From Lunularia cruciata (Eukaryota; Streptophyta; Marchantiopsida; Lunulariales; Lunulariaceae), in contig OX419758.1 of NCBI GenBank assembly GCA_948567375.1, positions 7,259,001 to 7,323,000 on the forward strand: a stretch of DNA of 64,000 bases, given 5' to 3'. The notes below the pieces were generated by a model. It searched no databases, was not told where the DNA came from, and worked only from the letters and a program-made list of their open reading frames with translations. The translations under genes were made by a program, and so were the position numbers. Below are positions 50,899 through 61,967 of this stretch, one piece after another. The stretch's first letter is position 1, and each line of letters starts with the position of its first letter.

Positions 50899-51853
50899 GA
50901 TCAAGTATACCTGGATCTGTAAAGTGCACAATTTAGCCCAACTCAAAAATTGATCTATATCTAGGGTTTGAGATTGGATTGCACATCAAAATTTGTAGGA
51001 GTTTAGATAAAAGCACAAATAGCTTCCATGGAAAATATGGTTGGGTCACCTTATTGCATTAATTCTCAAGAGTGAGAACTTATGCAAACCTTTGATCTAG
51101 AAATTTGGTAGAATTTCCAAGACCTAGGAGCAAACCCTCAATTAGAGATTTCAAAATTAGGGTGAAAACCTACAAAAAATATTGCCAAGTTTGAGACCTT
51201 CTCAAGGGAGATATAGTGATCAGATTATGACTTATATCATATCAATGGGAAGCTTATCTCATAAGCTTTCCATTGAGTCCTAGAACACTTGCATTCAAAT
51301 CACAAAGAAAAATTTATGTCTATATGAGTTGCACAAAGGTTTCTCCATAAAAAAATATATAATTTCTCCACTTGGATTAGAAATTGGGTAAAATCTAAAG
51401 TAAATATTGAAGAAAGCTTGGAATATAGATTTGAATAAGCTTAAGAGTAGAGAAAGAAGGCTTTGAAGCTCATTTCTAACAAAAAGCACAAAAAGTCATT
51501 TTTTTTATTCTTGTGATTGGATCCCTCTGTGCTTGCACGCCTATTTGTATGCCCATTTGGATTGGATTGGTATGTAGGTGTTGCTCTTAGGTTCCTGCCT
51601 TCTAGGTGTGTTGTGCTTTTTTCCTTGGTAATGTGGGAAATGATGATCAAGAGTGTGTGTTGTGATGATAGGTTAGGTTGCTTGTTACTCTCCTATCCGA
51701 TAGAAGGAAAACTAGAAACAAGAGTAAAAGGTATCAATGATTGGGCAATAAGTGTGCTTAAACTAGTAATGAAAAATCTAAACACAACCTTTGATCCATA
51801 AACTCCATAGCTAGGCACCCAATGTGTTCCCAAAGAGAGAAAGGCAAAGTACA
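50899..51853 (-). repeat. Dispersed repeat I, copy 2
   Basis: Reverse-strand homologue of 1339-2440. The outer border at 51853 (TGTACTTTGCC on the minus strand) equals the border at 1339. The inner end is cut by the H LTR at 50898, in the CCAGGTATAC-TGATC region. No coding frame is conserved between the copies. Confidence 0.65.
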
Positions 51854-52197
51854 ATAGCGAACAAAAAGAAGAGGTTAGTATGGTGACATCGGTTGTGGAG
51901 CACTACTAAGGGAAAAGGACCTGGCTTCCATGGAGGCCTGAAGTCATCACCTTGAAGTTGCTCTTGAAAATCAAGAAGCCTTCTTGAAGACAAAGTAGGA
52001 TGAGTTTACTATGCTTTCTAGAAACCACAAGGCTTGGAAGCATGAAAATAACATTGTGATAATAAAGCACAAGGAGGAGTCACAAAGCATCAAGGCACAC
52101 CTTGCAATGATGAAGGCACGTACCACCCAACAAGAAAAAGCCTTTGCAAATTACAAGACCACATAAGATGAGAGCACGCAATAAAAGGATTGGGAGA
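51854..52197 (+). pseudogene. K: coiled-coil-coding repeat, left piece
   Basis: Plus-strand translation gives LEVALENQEAFLKTK, DEFTMLSRNHKAWKH and AMMKARTTQQEKAFANYK with few stops, a Lys/Glu/Gln-rich coiled coil. It is cut at 52197 by a CC element end. It may continue at 59224, where the composition is similar, but no target copy supports that join (GGAGA against AGCCA). Confidence 0.4.
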
Positions 52198-53815
52198 TAT
52201 GACAATCCAACAAATATCACTTTTGCGGTAATAAGTCAATAAACTTCATTCCCACAAAGATATGAGTAAAAAATGGTCAAATATGCAATTAAATAATAAC
52301 CAAAAAATCTTCTTGGTTGTGTCTTTGATCTCTTAGCTAGAAACCACACCAATAAGAGAGTAACAACATTAAATCTTGTCAAGCATTACACATCCATAAT
52401 CACAATACTTCAAATCATTCCAAACAAACTTTGATTATGATCATTCAATTCTTCCCAAAAAAAGCTACTTCACTACAAAATGACTTTGCCTCAGAATTGT
52501 GTTCCATCCTTCCACTGAAGGCACAACTTCCTCAATCAAAGTTGCTTTGCATCAACCCTGTATTGCACTCATAAATGTAGAATACTACCAACACTACAAT
52601 TCTTCATCGATTCACCAAGGCATTGCTTTGATTGTTATCCACTCAAGGTCAAACACAAAAAATGAAATCAGCATTGCGGAATCCAACATCCAACAAGCTT
52701 ATTGACTTGCACTTTGAATTTCTCCAAATGGTCACAAACATGCATACACGATTGCTCAAAATTTAGTTGAAATGACAAGCACTAAGTTACAACCTTTTGC
52801 TTTACTCAACTTCAAAATAACATTACTGAATAACAACAAAACTATAAATGCTTCCTTTACAAAGGCTTTGCACTTGACAGTTAGTTAACTAAAATACTAT
52901 CCTAACAACTTTATTAACCTGCATGTCTGAAATTACAAACCACTTCTTCATATCTACCTCTTTATATCTACCTCTTCATATCTCAAAACTGTTACTCCTC
53001 CGATCCAATGTCAACTTCAACTTTGGCTTCCAAACCTGAGGTTCCTACAATTACTTCTCCATCTTTGGGTCTATCTAATATTACTACTTTATCCACTATT
53101 TATATTTTCTCTTTAATCTTAACTGAAATTGGAATGATAGCTAACCTATATAGATTCTCATTCCCTAACCCAATCTCTCCTAATGTCTCGAGCAATTTAC
53201 CTTAAGACACCTGCACTCCTTCTTCTGCAACTTCAGACTTCTTATTCATCTTCATCTTGCTACAAAGTCTATTTAAGTCTGATCTTACAAACTCTAATCT
53301 AAGACAGACATTGTCTCCTACCTCTATCATCTTCTTGTCTACACAATCTCTCTAGCAGATCAAAAGATTGTTCAAGTTGATATCCTTCACCTTCCTTCTT
53401 CTTGTTTCATGCATAAGCAATTTTAATTCATGCAGCCTTGCTTCTTCTAACTTACCCTTGGCGTTAGTAGTCAACATCACCTTCAAGTCCTCAACAATTG
53501 CTCCTACTAAATCAAACTCCATACTCAAAACTACCTTCTCCTTAGTTTGCTCAACCTCCAATTTTTTCAGTTACATTGCCAACTCATCCTCAAATTTTGC
53601 CTCCAGTGCTTCCTTCTCCTTGACATACTAGACTAGTTGACTTTCTACACTTCTGTGCAAAACCCACAATCAATCTCCCTCCTGGTGTCTATATGCCAAC
53701 TCTTGTTGCCAAGCTTCATCCTTCTCTATTGTGCTCTTCCGCAGACTCTCAAGCTCTTGCTCCATCACTGCGGCATTGACCTTTGGATGTATGACTTCTA
53801 CACTTGCATCAACAA
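52198..53815 (-). mobile_element. CC element, 3' part (third copy)
   Basis: Starts on the plus strand TATGACAATCCAACAAATATCAC, matching 28048 with TG changed to TA. It aligns with 28048-29600 through the 3' region and the coiled-coil gene (minus strand; for example KLEEARLHELKLLMHETRRR, 53561-53352, and MEQELESLRKSTIEKDEAW near 53760). Homology to the CC copies ends near 53810. Confidence 0.8.
52960..53810 (-). pseudogene. CC coiled-coil protein, C-terminal part (third copy)
   Basis: Frames 53882-53670 and 53561-53352 on the minus strand. Motifs shared with the other copies in the same order: MEQELESLRK, EAWQQELAYRHQE, VEQTKEKVVLSME, VIVEDLKVMLTT-like, LEEARLHELKLLMHETRR, KDINLNNLLI. Three or more stops. 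The C-terminal coil motif is the most conserved part of this family. Confidence 0.6.
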
Positions 53816-53989
53816 TGTTGTACCTACATTTTTGTTGAATTGGTCTTTGAAAGAAGTGTACAGTTGAAGGAGAACTAAGCACAAAAGATGGAAGAAAGAA
53901 GAAGATTCATGTTTTTGTATCAACCCAAAGCACAAAAGGCCTTTACACTTCAAGAGCAGCATCATAGATGTGTGCTTCTCTGGTGTCAT

Positions 53990-55745
53990 CTTCTGGTTTT
54001 TCCTATTCAAGTTCTAGGCCATAAGTGCTTACTTCTTCTTCCGCCTCACTCCTGTCCTTGTACAGTAAAGACGTGTGAGGTCCTTCCTTGTAGAACCGCT
54101 TCTTCTTTGCCTTGACTATGATAAGATCCTGCACATCTTTCCGCAAACAACCAAAGAACTCCTCATTTGTGAACCCTCTCACCTATTGTTTCCAGAACTT
54201 CTTAGCAATTTCCTAAGGATCAAGTTCCATCTCTATATCTCGGCTCAATAGCCAACCCGGTCCTTTCCTAGGAGATCTCTCTCCAAGTTTTTGGTTTTCT
54301 GCTCCATCTACGTCCATTCAAGACTCCCCTCCACCACTCAAACTCTTGTCCTTACCCTTTTGAGTGTCGCTAAACTGCACTTCCTTCCTTCTGATTTGCC
54401 TTCTCTCTGGTTCCACTTGTTGTTGTTTCTCCTTTGCTTGTCCCTCACTTTCTGCCTACTGATCAGCCTTCCGCTTTTCTTCAACCATTGCATCCCAAGT
54501 AGCACCAACTTCTATTGTGATAGCTGTTATTACTACCGGTACATCTTATCTGGATTTCCTCCGGACTTGCTCTGCAAGTCTCCTCTTCTCCACTTCACCT
54601 AAGTCTGCACCTTGTTTCATCTCACCCACTGCCCTATGCACACTTGGCTCAAAAGAAGCAACTGCCATACCTACTTTTCATTTGCCCATGTGTCCCTCCA
54701 ATAGAGCCTTCATATTCCAGTTCATTAGTATTGGCTCCCCGATATCATAGAAGGCTACCTTCTTCATTCGGGTTCTCCAACAAACTTCACTAATTGTTTA
54801 CGCAATGCTTCTGACAGCTCTTGCAGTCTCTCTTGGTATGACTCTTATTGTCACACCACATGCACCCATAAGGCTGCCTCCTCCCTCCACCTATTCTTGC
54901 AGTGCTACTTCTACTCTGCAGTTGGTCGACCTTGGTAGTCAGAATCTTCAGCCCTTCCATCAGTCATGAAATCTCATCAACTGCACTTTCTTTGACCACC
55001 TTGTTCACTTGCTGTTCCACCTTGTCCCTGCTAGATTCAACAAGACTACTTGGAACAAGTGCCTTGGCTATAGCTTTCTCATCTAGTTCCCTTTGCCTCC
55101 TCATATGGCACACCCAGACAACAGCCTCATCAATATTTTTCCACTCAACTGTTCCCAAGCAATCAGGTTGAAGCAAATCAAGACCATACTCCAACTCATC
55201 TTGCAAACAGCTATTTGCAGCTCACAGGAAATAGTTGCATCTATGTAGTTTTATTGCTTCAGCTTCACAGGTTGACAACTTTTCTAGCCTCCTTTTGAAT
55301 TCTCTTAGGAACCCCTACAGCCCCAAGCTTTTGCTCCTATCATTCACCCAGTCCAAGAACATAGCTTGGGTGACCCAATCCGCATCTTGCAATAGGAATT
55401 CTTCTTTCATCATTTGTGAGAAGTCCTCCCATGTTGCAGTCTCTTCCACTAAACTCTCAACCACCTTCCTGATTTTGAACTCCACCAGCATAGGGAACCT
55501 CACAACCTTCTCATCAAGATCATTAAGCTTGACCTCTCTCAATAGACCTTCAAGTACTTAGTCACATCCTTGCCGTCAAACTCCCCCTGATGGTCCACCG
55601 CTGCACGTAGACACTTTGTGACTTGGGAAGACTGTGCCTTCACTCTATCTCTCTCTTTGTCTTGATCCTTCACGGCTCTCATTGCTGCCATGAGAGTTAG
55701 CAAAATCTGTTGTTCCCTCATGAGTCTTCATGAGTCCTTGCATGA
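53990..55745 (-). pseudogene. gag-like gene of element L (broken)
   Basis: Minus strand from about 55721: LLTLMAAMRAVKDQDKER, then GEFDGKDVTKYLKVY, DEKVVRFPMLVEFKIRK, TATWEDFSQMMKEEFLLQD, FLREFKRRLEKLSTCEAEA and LGTVEWKNIDEAVVWVC. The pattern F-D-G-K-x-V-T-x-[FY]-L, a Trp in the next helix, then a KEEF helix is that of retrotransposon Gag. The later part (54750-53990) has Arg/Lys/Gln-rich linkers and a GFTNEEFFGCLRKDVQDLI segment; no zinc knuckle or protease motif is clear. A frameshift lies near 55540 and about six stops elsewhere. No pol follows, so the element is non-autonomous or truncated. Confidence 0.55.
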
Positions 55746-56560
55746 GTCTTCATCTTCAGCATCAGGTTATTGCAGATGAAGACTCATGCCCTATCTTTCC
55801 TTCAACTCAATCAGCTATTGACACCCAACTCAATCCAAACCCACTCTCAATTCCTCCCTCAGATCTACTCTGTTACCAACATCTAAGCACAAGCCACGAG
55901 ATTCCCTAGCATGGTCACCACTGATGTCACAGGGATTGGTTGGTCTAGGGAGTGCACTAGGCACCTGGTTGCTTGTGCTCAAACTGCTCAACTTGTCAGC
56001 GATTCAAGCCTTTTGTATTCAGCCCCTGTCTCTACTCTTGCCCAATGGCAGTCCTTCTTGCTGGGCCAGCTTGCTACTGATGCTTCTGAATGTAGGCTCC
56101 TCTTTAATGGCTTCTTGAGTTGGGCTTTGTTGAGGCAATCTTAATCTTCAAGCTTCATTGCTAATGTTAAAGTTTGGTTAATATTAAATTTGTGCTTAAT
56201 GGGCTATGATGTATGTTCTTTAACAAGTGATTGTCCTACGGCCAGGTTCATATAATTGTAACCAAGTCAGTGACGATGCAGCTGGACTGAGAGCTTCAGG
56301 AATGGAATCCTCGCCTTGACACTACTCAAACTAAATATTCTCATTCATCAAGGAAGTATATATTCATTGTAATTCCAAGCCTTGCAATTATAACATTTTC
56401 AGGGAAAACCCAAGCAGCTTCAAACAATACAATGATCACCTAAATTTTTCAACTGCCAAGCATGTAAATGAAGGAAGGGAACTGAGCAAGTTCTAAATCC
56501 TAACCCTTACAATTCTTCAACCTCTATTCTGTCGTGACTCCATCTGAGATCTTTTCCAGA
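55746..56560. other. Untranslated part of L
   Basis: Short frames on both strands, none homologous to anything else in the window. I see no signal that can be named. Confidence 0.3.
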
Positions 56561-56569
56561 TCCTTTCTC

Positions 56570-58400
56570 TGATTGGCAAGTTCTCATTCGTGACTTCTTC
56601 CTTCTGTCCAGTCTCAATCTCCTTCTCCAATACCTTATATTTTGACTTCACTTATGTCTTCCCTTTGTCAAGACTCAAAAACTCGTTCTCCTTTGAAAGT
56701 CTCTCCTCTCACTACCCTATCTTTCAATTTCTCTTCTGTCTTTTTTTGGTCGCTCCTGCACAGCCAGATCTCTTCTCTTGAAATTTCTCCTCTGCAGCAC
56801 TCTCTCAATACCTTCTCTTTGGAGTTGGAGCGGCTACGGGCTAAGTAACGCCTAGATGTTATTTCTACAAACTTGGGTAGGTTCGCGAGGCGCACGGAAA
56901 TAAAGGAACAATTTGAAACGTGCAGATTTCACCTCTGTCCTTTCTCTATCCTTGTCCTCTTCTCTCTTTCTCTCCTCACCCAAGCTGCACGGGATACTAC
57001 TTCTTCAACTACTACTTCCTCACTATTCAACACATATTATTATTCCTTGAAGACTTCCTTTGCTCAAGTCAAGAACCTACAAAAGCAGCCATCAAATAGA
57101 ATAACCTAAGGATTTTTGCAACCTCGGCATCAAGACATCACACAACTGCAGGAAAACCTTCCATCCTCTTCTCCACAACATGTCAATAGTAGGGAAACAA
57201 TGCATTCAACACCCACAAATGAAAGAAAATGAAAGCTATCTTGTCTACTCTCCTCCCCTCTTGTGTCTTCTAATAACACTCCTGCCTTTGAAGATTGCCT
57301 GCTTTCCTTATTTCTCCCTCTCTGCCTTCCTTTTGATTCGTCTTGATTTCATGTCTTTGATTCTCTTCATTGTCACTATAAACTCCTTTGATGTTTCTCC
57401 TTCTTCTTTCCTACCACTTTCCTTGCTGGCACTATTTTCCCCTTCAATCCCTATCTCTAATGACCCATTTTGATTCTCTCTATCCCTATCTTCTCCTTTA
57501 ATCCCTAATTCTTCACTATTCCTGTCTCTTTGACTTTCTACACTATCCCTACCTTTCGATTATTCCTGACTATTGCCTCTCTATTACTTCCCTTTGATCT
57601 TTCCTTTCACTTCCCAAAGAGTATTCCTGCCTAACTCTCCATTGTCACCTCCTTTCCCTTATGTGTCCTTTCTTTTGGTCCTTCCTAACAATCCCTGATT
57701 TTTCCTTGCGATACATGTCACTCCAAAAAAAACCCTTTGATTCTCTCTCTATCATTGTCGGGACTCCTAAAATCTTCTGATTTTCCTCACCCTCAACACC
57801 CTTCTTGGATACTTTTTTGTCATTCAAACTCCTTCAATACTGCTCTGCCTTTCCAAAATCCCCTTTGATACCTCTCTTGATACAACTCTTTCATCCTTTC
57901 TCCTTCCTTTGATCCCTCAATGCCCTGTCATAGTCCTCACAAACTCACTCTCCAAATCCTCATCTCTCTTCCCTGTCTCTACTTCCTCAATACCCTTCCC
58001 GTCACTTTTCTCCCTGCCAGCCCTTCTATCCTGCCTTGCTTCTCAAAAGAAAAAAAAGAACTCCTTTGTTTCTCTTCACAAGATCTCCCAACAAGTTTTC
58101 TCAACATCGTTAACTCCCTTGTCATCAACAATATCTTTCAAAGATTCTCTTAACATCATTAACTCCTCTGTCATCACCCATCAGCAAAAACTATTCCCTC
58201 TACACACTTCTTTCTCTATCACTTCTTTAGCAAGCTCTCCTCTCAAACATTTCTCATTAAACCCCTTCCTTCTCTATTACTTCTTCAGCAAGCCCTCCTC
58301 TCAAACATTTCTCCTTAAACCCCCACTGCCTTGTCGCTGCTTCCCTGCAAGATCTCTCAAAGCATTCCCTCAAAACCAAAAAAAATCTTCTACGACCCAA
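56570..58400 (-). repeat. Pyrimidine-rich tract with decayed short repeats
   Basis: About 1.8 kb in which the plus strand is strongly C+T-rich. Units such as CCCTTTGAT, TTTGATCC and TCCCTATC recur irregularly, suggesting an old minisatellite. Two clearer tandem pairs lie at 58099-58176 (TTAACTCC-TGTCATCA) and 58203-58322 (a 60-base unit with CTCTCAAACATTTCTC). On the minus strand it is the leader upstream of the L gag. Confidence 0.5.
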
Positions 58401-58812
58401 GTAACCTTAAAAAAATAGTCCTAAGCCCATGCACCATAAATCTAAGCTCCCAAAATGTGTAACTCCAAAAAGAACTCCCATCTTCATGCAAACAAATAGA
58501 TACTCTTGAGTTTATGCCTCATTTCAGAGCTTTCAAACTCATGAAAAATTAACAAAATGTCTGACCTCGCAATGGCATGAAGAATATTCCCAAGACAGAA
58601 TAACTAAAAAATCCCAAAGTTATTGCAACGCAAGAAAACAAAACCTTCACACCAAATGGCATCAAAAGTATGTGTGGGCTATTTTCCTGGCGACACCGTT
58701 TCCTGGTCTTGAGATCCTTACTCCTTCAGGATTGTTAAACATGGATAGCTTTCCTAAAGACACTCCTTTGGGTCAATCACTCAATAGCTTAGGATACTTG
58801 TGTGACGTTACA

Positions 58813-59223
58813 AAATCCCCTTGACAAAGTCTCAATTCCATAGTTCTTCATTGTGCGGTCATTCCTCCATCACTCTTCTCTAAAAATTAGAACTTCTGCA
58901 TGAGTTCGTCCTAGCATTGTCAAGTTTATTCATTCACACCTTAGCCGTTTTTGTACTTGTTCTTTCTTGATTGACAAATCCAAAGGAAAGTTGTTAAGCC
59001 ATCTTTGCCTTGAATTGATCATCCCAAGGCAAAATTTCCTTACTTTGGGTTTCCTTGTGACAAGTACGATCTGAGTACTTCTGTCCTGACACAAAGTCAC
59101 TTTGCTTTGGATTTCAATCCAAAGACACAATTCTTTGTCTTTTAATGCCATTCAGGTTCAATACGACTTTGTCCGTACACTTCTTCAAAATAGAACAAAA
59201 ATAAAAATAATGTAGGTACCACA
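58813..59223 (-). mobile_element. CC element 5' end (third copy)
   Basis: From 59223 on the minus strand TGTGGTACCTACATTATT, a close match to the 5' ends at 31781 and 1196, with GAAGAAGTGTA and the repeated CCAAAG motifs. It stops at 58812 where L begins. With 52198-53815 it would form one CC copy lacking its middle. Confidence 0.75.
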
Positions 59224-60700
59224 AGCCACCTTTGGAGGACCTAGGTCTTGGTACTTTATTTCATCCACAAGAGATGGAACCACATTGAAGATATAGTTTT
59301 GTAAGTATGGGTAAATTGCTACTAAAAGATATATTGAACTCTTCAAAGGAAGTCACACCTTTGATGCCAACCAACATTTTGGTTGGACAAGTACAAGAGG
59401 CAATGAGGATATTTTATTAATGCTTGTCATTGCTTTTCTTCATGGGATTTATCCCATGTATGTGAAGGAGTGGCCTAAGATGCATGGAATGATAGATTTA
59501 GTCATGTGGTTGTAGCTATAGTGTGCTTATAAGGTGAAAATTCATGCACTAAAGAAAGAATTTGCAAAAGTACACAAGTCTTTCAACAAACAAACTTCAA
59601 AAGACAATGATCTATGGGAGCAAGTGGCAGTGCTATAGTTGTAGCTAGGTGAGAAAAAGAAGGTAATTGACTCCCAATGACTTTGGTTGATAGAGCTAAA
59701 GGATAATGTTGCCTATGTAAAAAAGGCGAAGTTAGATGATTAGAGAGCACCAAATTTCCTTGTAGCTAACCTTACTAAGGAATCCTCTTGAAAAAAAAAG
59801 GGAGGAAGGTAGTGGAGAAAATCTTTCAAGATCCAAGTTGAGATAGATCTCTATTAGTTGTAGAAGCAAAAAGATGGGCACATTCTTAAGTTACATCAAG
59901 AATGTGAGCAATATTTGATTTGTGAAAAGGAGCTGATTGAGAAGTTGTGAGCAACATAAGCAATAGTCACTACACAATTATGGTTGACAGCCACAGGAAT
60001 CTTGGTTGTAGCATTCAGATCCAAATTGGTGTGAAAGACATCTTGGCCAAAGGACTGGTGCAATCTAAGTAGAGAGAAAACAAGATGTGTTAACATTTGT
60101 ATGGAATTATGGATGAGTATGCAAGTATTACTTTGTCAACATCAGCACTCATAGAACTTAAGAAGATCAAGAAGTAGTTCCTTAGGAAGAATAACACTCG
60201 AGAAGATTAGGAAAAAGCAATAATATAGTAAGCCAATAGGATAGAATATAAGTTAGTTGAAATTTGAGAGAATCTGTAGTAACAAATGTTGCTTACAACT
60301 CATATCAGATTATAGCAAGCATAAAAGAAGATATAAATAGGAGGTGAACTTTTGAATTCTAGAATTCATAAGAAAGTAGCTACTTATATTATTCAGATGA
60401 GGTTTTACTTTGATCTGGAGTTGTTAGTTTTGGTAGCTAAGATTTTAGTAGATTTGGTGGTTACTACCAATTGTTGCAGCTATATAAGCTGCCTTTGAAG
60501 TGTGATTCTGTTCAATTAGGGAGAATAAAGGAAATATTCACATTCTTTGTTATTTTTAAATTCTCTTGCCAAATTTCATCTTTGTGATTTGGGTTCTTGA
60601 GGTGTCTTTGCAATAATTATTGTTGTCCATCTTTTGAATTTTCCTTTTATATCTTGTTTTTTAGGTTGTATCCTCACGAGAATGAACTATTTCTTGACAA
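59224..60700 (+). pseudogene. K: coiled-coil-coding repeat, right piece
   Basis: Plus strand, many stops. Pieces read FNKQTSKDNDLWEQVAVL, LIELKDNVAYVKKAKLDD, LHQECEQYLICEKELIEKL, IELKKIKK: a Lys/Glu/Leu-rich coil. A TATATAA box at 60481-60487 lies downstream of the coil, the same layout as the CC family (coding, then TATA, then about 600 bases). No DNA similarity to CC copies was seen. Function unknown. Confidence 0.4.
60481..60487 (+). promoter_or_regulatory. TATA-like box in K
   Basis: GCTATATAAGCTGC, a good plant TATA box, 3' of the coiled-coil region and pointing downstream. Confidence 0.4.
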
Positions 60701-61380
60701 AATATTACAATTTGATTGGTAGTGTGCTATTATAGCATCCTTGATAGAAGTAAAGAAAATTCAAAATTTACAACTTAGATAAATTACTCTAAAACTAAAA
60801 AATGAAGCCATCTTTGCAAAAAGTGATACAAGCTTCATGTTATCCAATACAATTAGAGTTCATAGGAATTGTTTTGGTATAACTTTGCCACAGAAAAGCA
60901 ATGAGCTTGAAAGGCACTTGGCATACCTTATATAAAGAGGAATATGATACTAATGGTATCTCGCTATGATATATACTCTAGAGTTAACTTCTACTTGCTT
61001 TGCAAAATAGAAAAAGAATTTAATTTTTGGACTGCAAACTGAAGTGTGTGAGGCTTATTTCCCTAAGACTTCAATTGAAAACTTTTGTGTGCACAATGTT
61101 GTTGAGGGAAGGAAAATTTGGTAGTGCGCACCATCATCATGGAAAACAACTCAAAAGATGATTTTGTTTCACTCCCTAAATCTCTTATTCACTTCTTCTT
61201 CCATAACTCCTCCACTAAGAATACTTCACCAATGTCAACATAAGACATCTTTCATTCACACTCACATAGAATTCCTCTAGAGTTAGAATAAGAGGTTCTT
61301 CCAAGATCAAGAACCATAATAGTGGGACTATCAAGTACAAAATCTCATTCCTTAGCAAATATATATAATACTCCAAAAGG
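60701..61380. other. Unassigned stretch
   Basis: No repeat partner in the window. A 34-codon plus-strand frame starts at about 61139 (MENNSKDDFVSLPKS) after a leader-like stretch; it could be a decayed ORF start but has no support. Confidence 0.3.
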
Positions 61381-61967
61381 TATTGATACCATTAGTTAGA
61401 TATATTATCTAGAGGCAAAATTTGGCTTAATAACATCTTGAAGGATGCTTTGTATGACGGATAAAGTAGATCAGATAGAGGTGTCACCAAAAGAGTACTT
61501 CAATCATAGGGTAGGAGCCAAAAACACCCTAAAAACTTTAGAGCCAATCTTGGAGGCCTAAACGGATGAATTAGGCCTTGAAAATGGTAGGAATTTTTTA
61601 TCTCCAAGAGAAGTAAACCTCCTTCTCCCTTCACTGTTCATCTTGTTGAGAGATTTCTGAGCTTTTGTTTTTGAGCTTCTTACAAGAATATTCTCTAAAG
61701 ATTCCCTCTGGTCAAACTTGTTTGACCAACTAAATAGCACAAGAACCGACATGTCATGCATTCATGCAACTAATCTAAGGGTGAAGCTTTTTGACATGCT
61801 ACCAATCCATGTATCTGATCCAAGGGTATAGCTTTCTTTAAGGGAATACTCTTTGCTATATAATAAAGACAAGGTGCTCCTTTGGGACTTCCAAGTATTG
61901 AGTGTGAAGGTATGTGTCTCTTCCTTTTTGTTTCTCTTGAGGGTTCTCCTTTCCTTGGAATATTACA
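61381..61967 (+). repeat. Solo LTR, A/B type
   Basis: 587 bases, from TATTGATACCATTAG to GGAATATTACA. Aligns throughout with the LTRs of B and D (ATTATCTAGAGG, GATAGAGGTGTCACCAA, AAAAACTTTAGAGCC, AATTAGGCCTTG, TATA region GCTATATAATAAA near 61856). Flanks share AAGG on both sides, a 4-bp or worn 5-bp target copy. No primer site or internal region follows. Confidence 0.82.

Larger units (their letters stand above)
53816..58812 (-). mobile_element. Element L: gag-bearing insert between CC ends
   Basis: The right border at 58812 reads TGTAACGTCACACAAG on the minus strand, a plausible LTR start. On its left border the plus strand reads TGTTGTACCTACATTTTTG, which resembles an inverted CC 5' end. 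Between them lie a gag-like coding region (53990-55745), an untranslated part, and a long purine-rich leader (minus strand). Neither a second LTR nor a target copy was found, so borders are tentative. It may be a gypsy fragment inserted in the CC copy, combined with a deletion of about 1.5 kb of CC sequence. Confidence 0.45.

Noticed and set aside
54291-54602. 103-codon plus-strand frame and neighbours to 55561
   Set aside because: Antisense to the gag-like gene of L.
57909-58418. 169-codon plus-strand open frame
   Set aside because: Falls in the pyrimidine-rich tract, where Ser/Leu/Pro/Phe frames arise by composition alone.
52193-59228. Clean insertion of the third CC copy into K
   Set aside because: Flanks GGAGA and AGCCA do not match, so the K pieces on the two sides cannot be shown to be one element.
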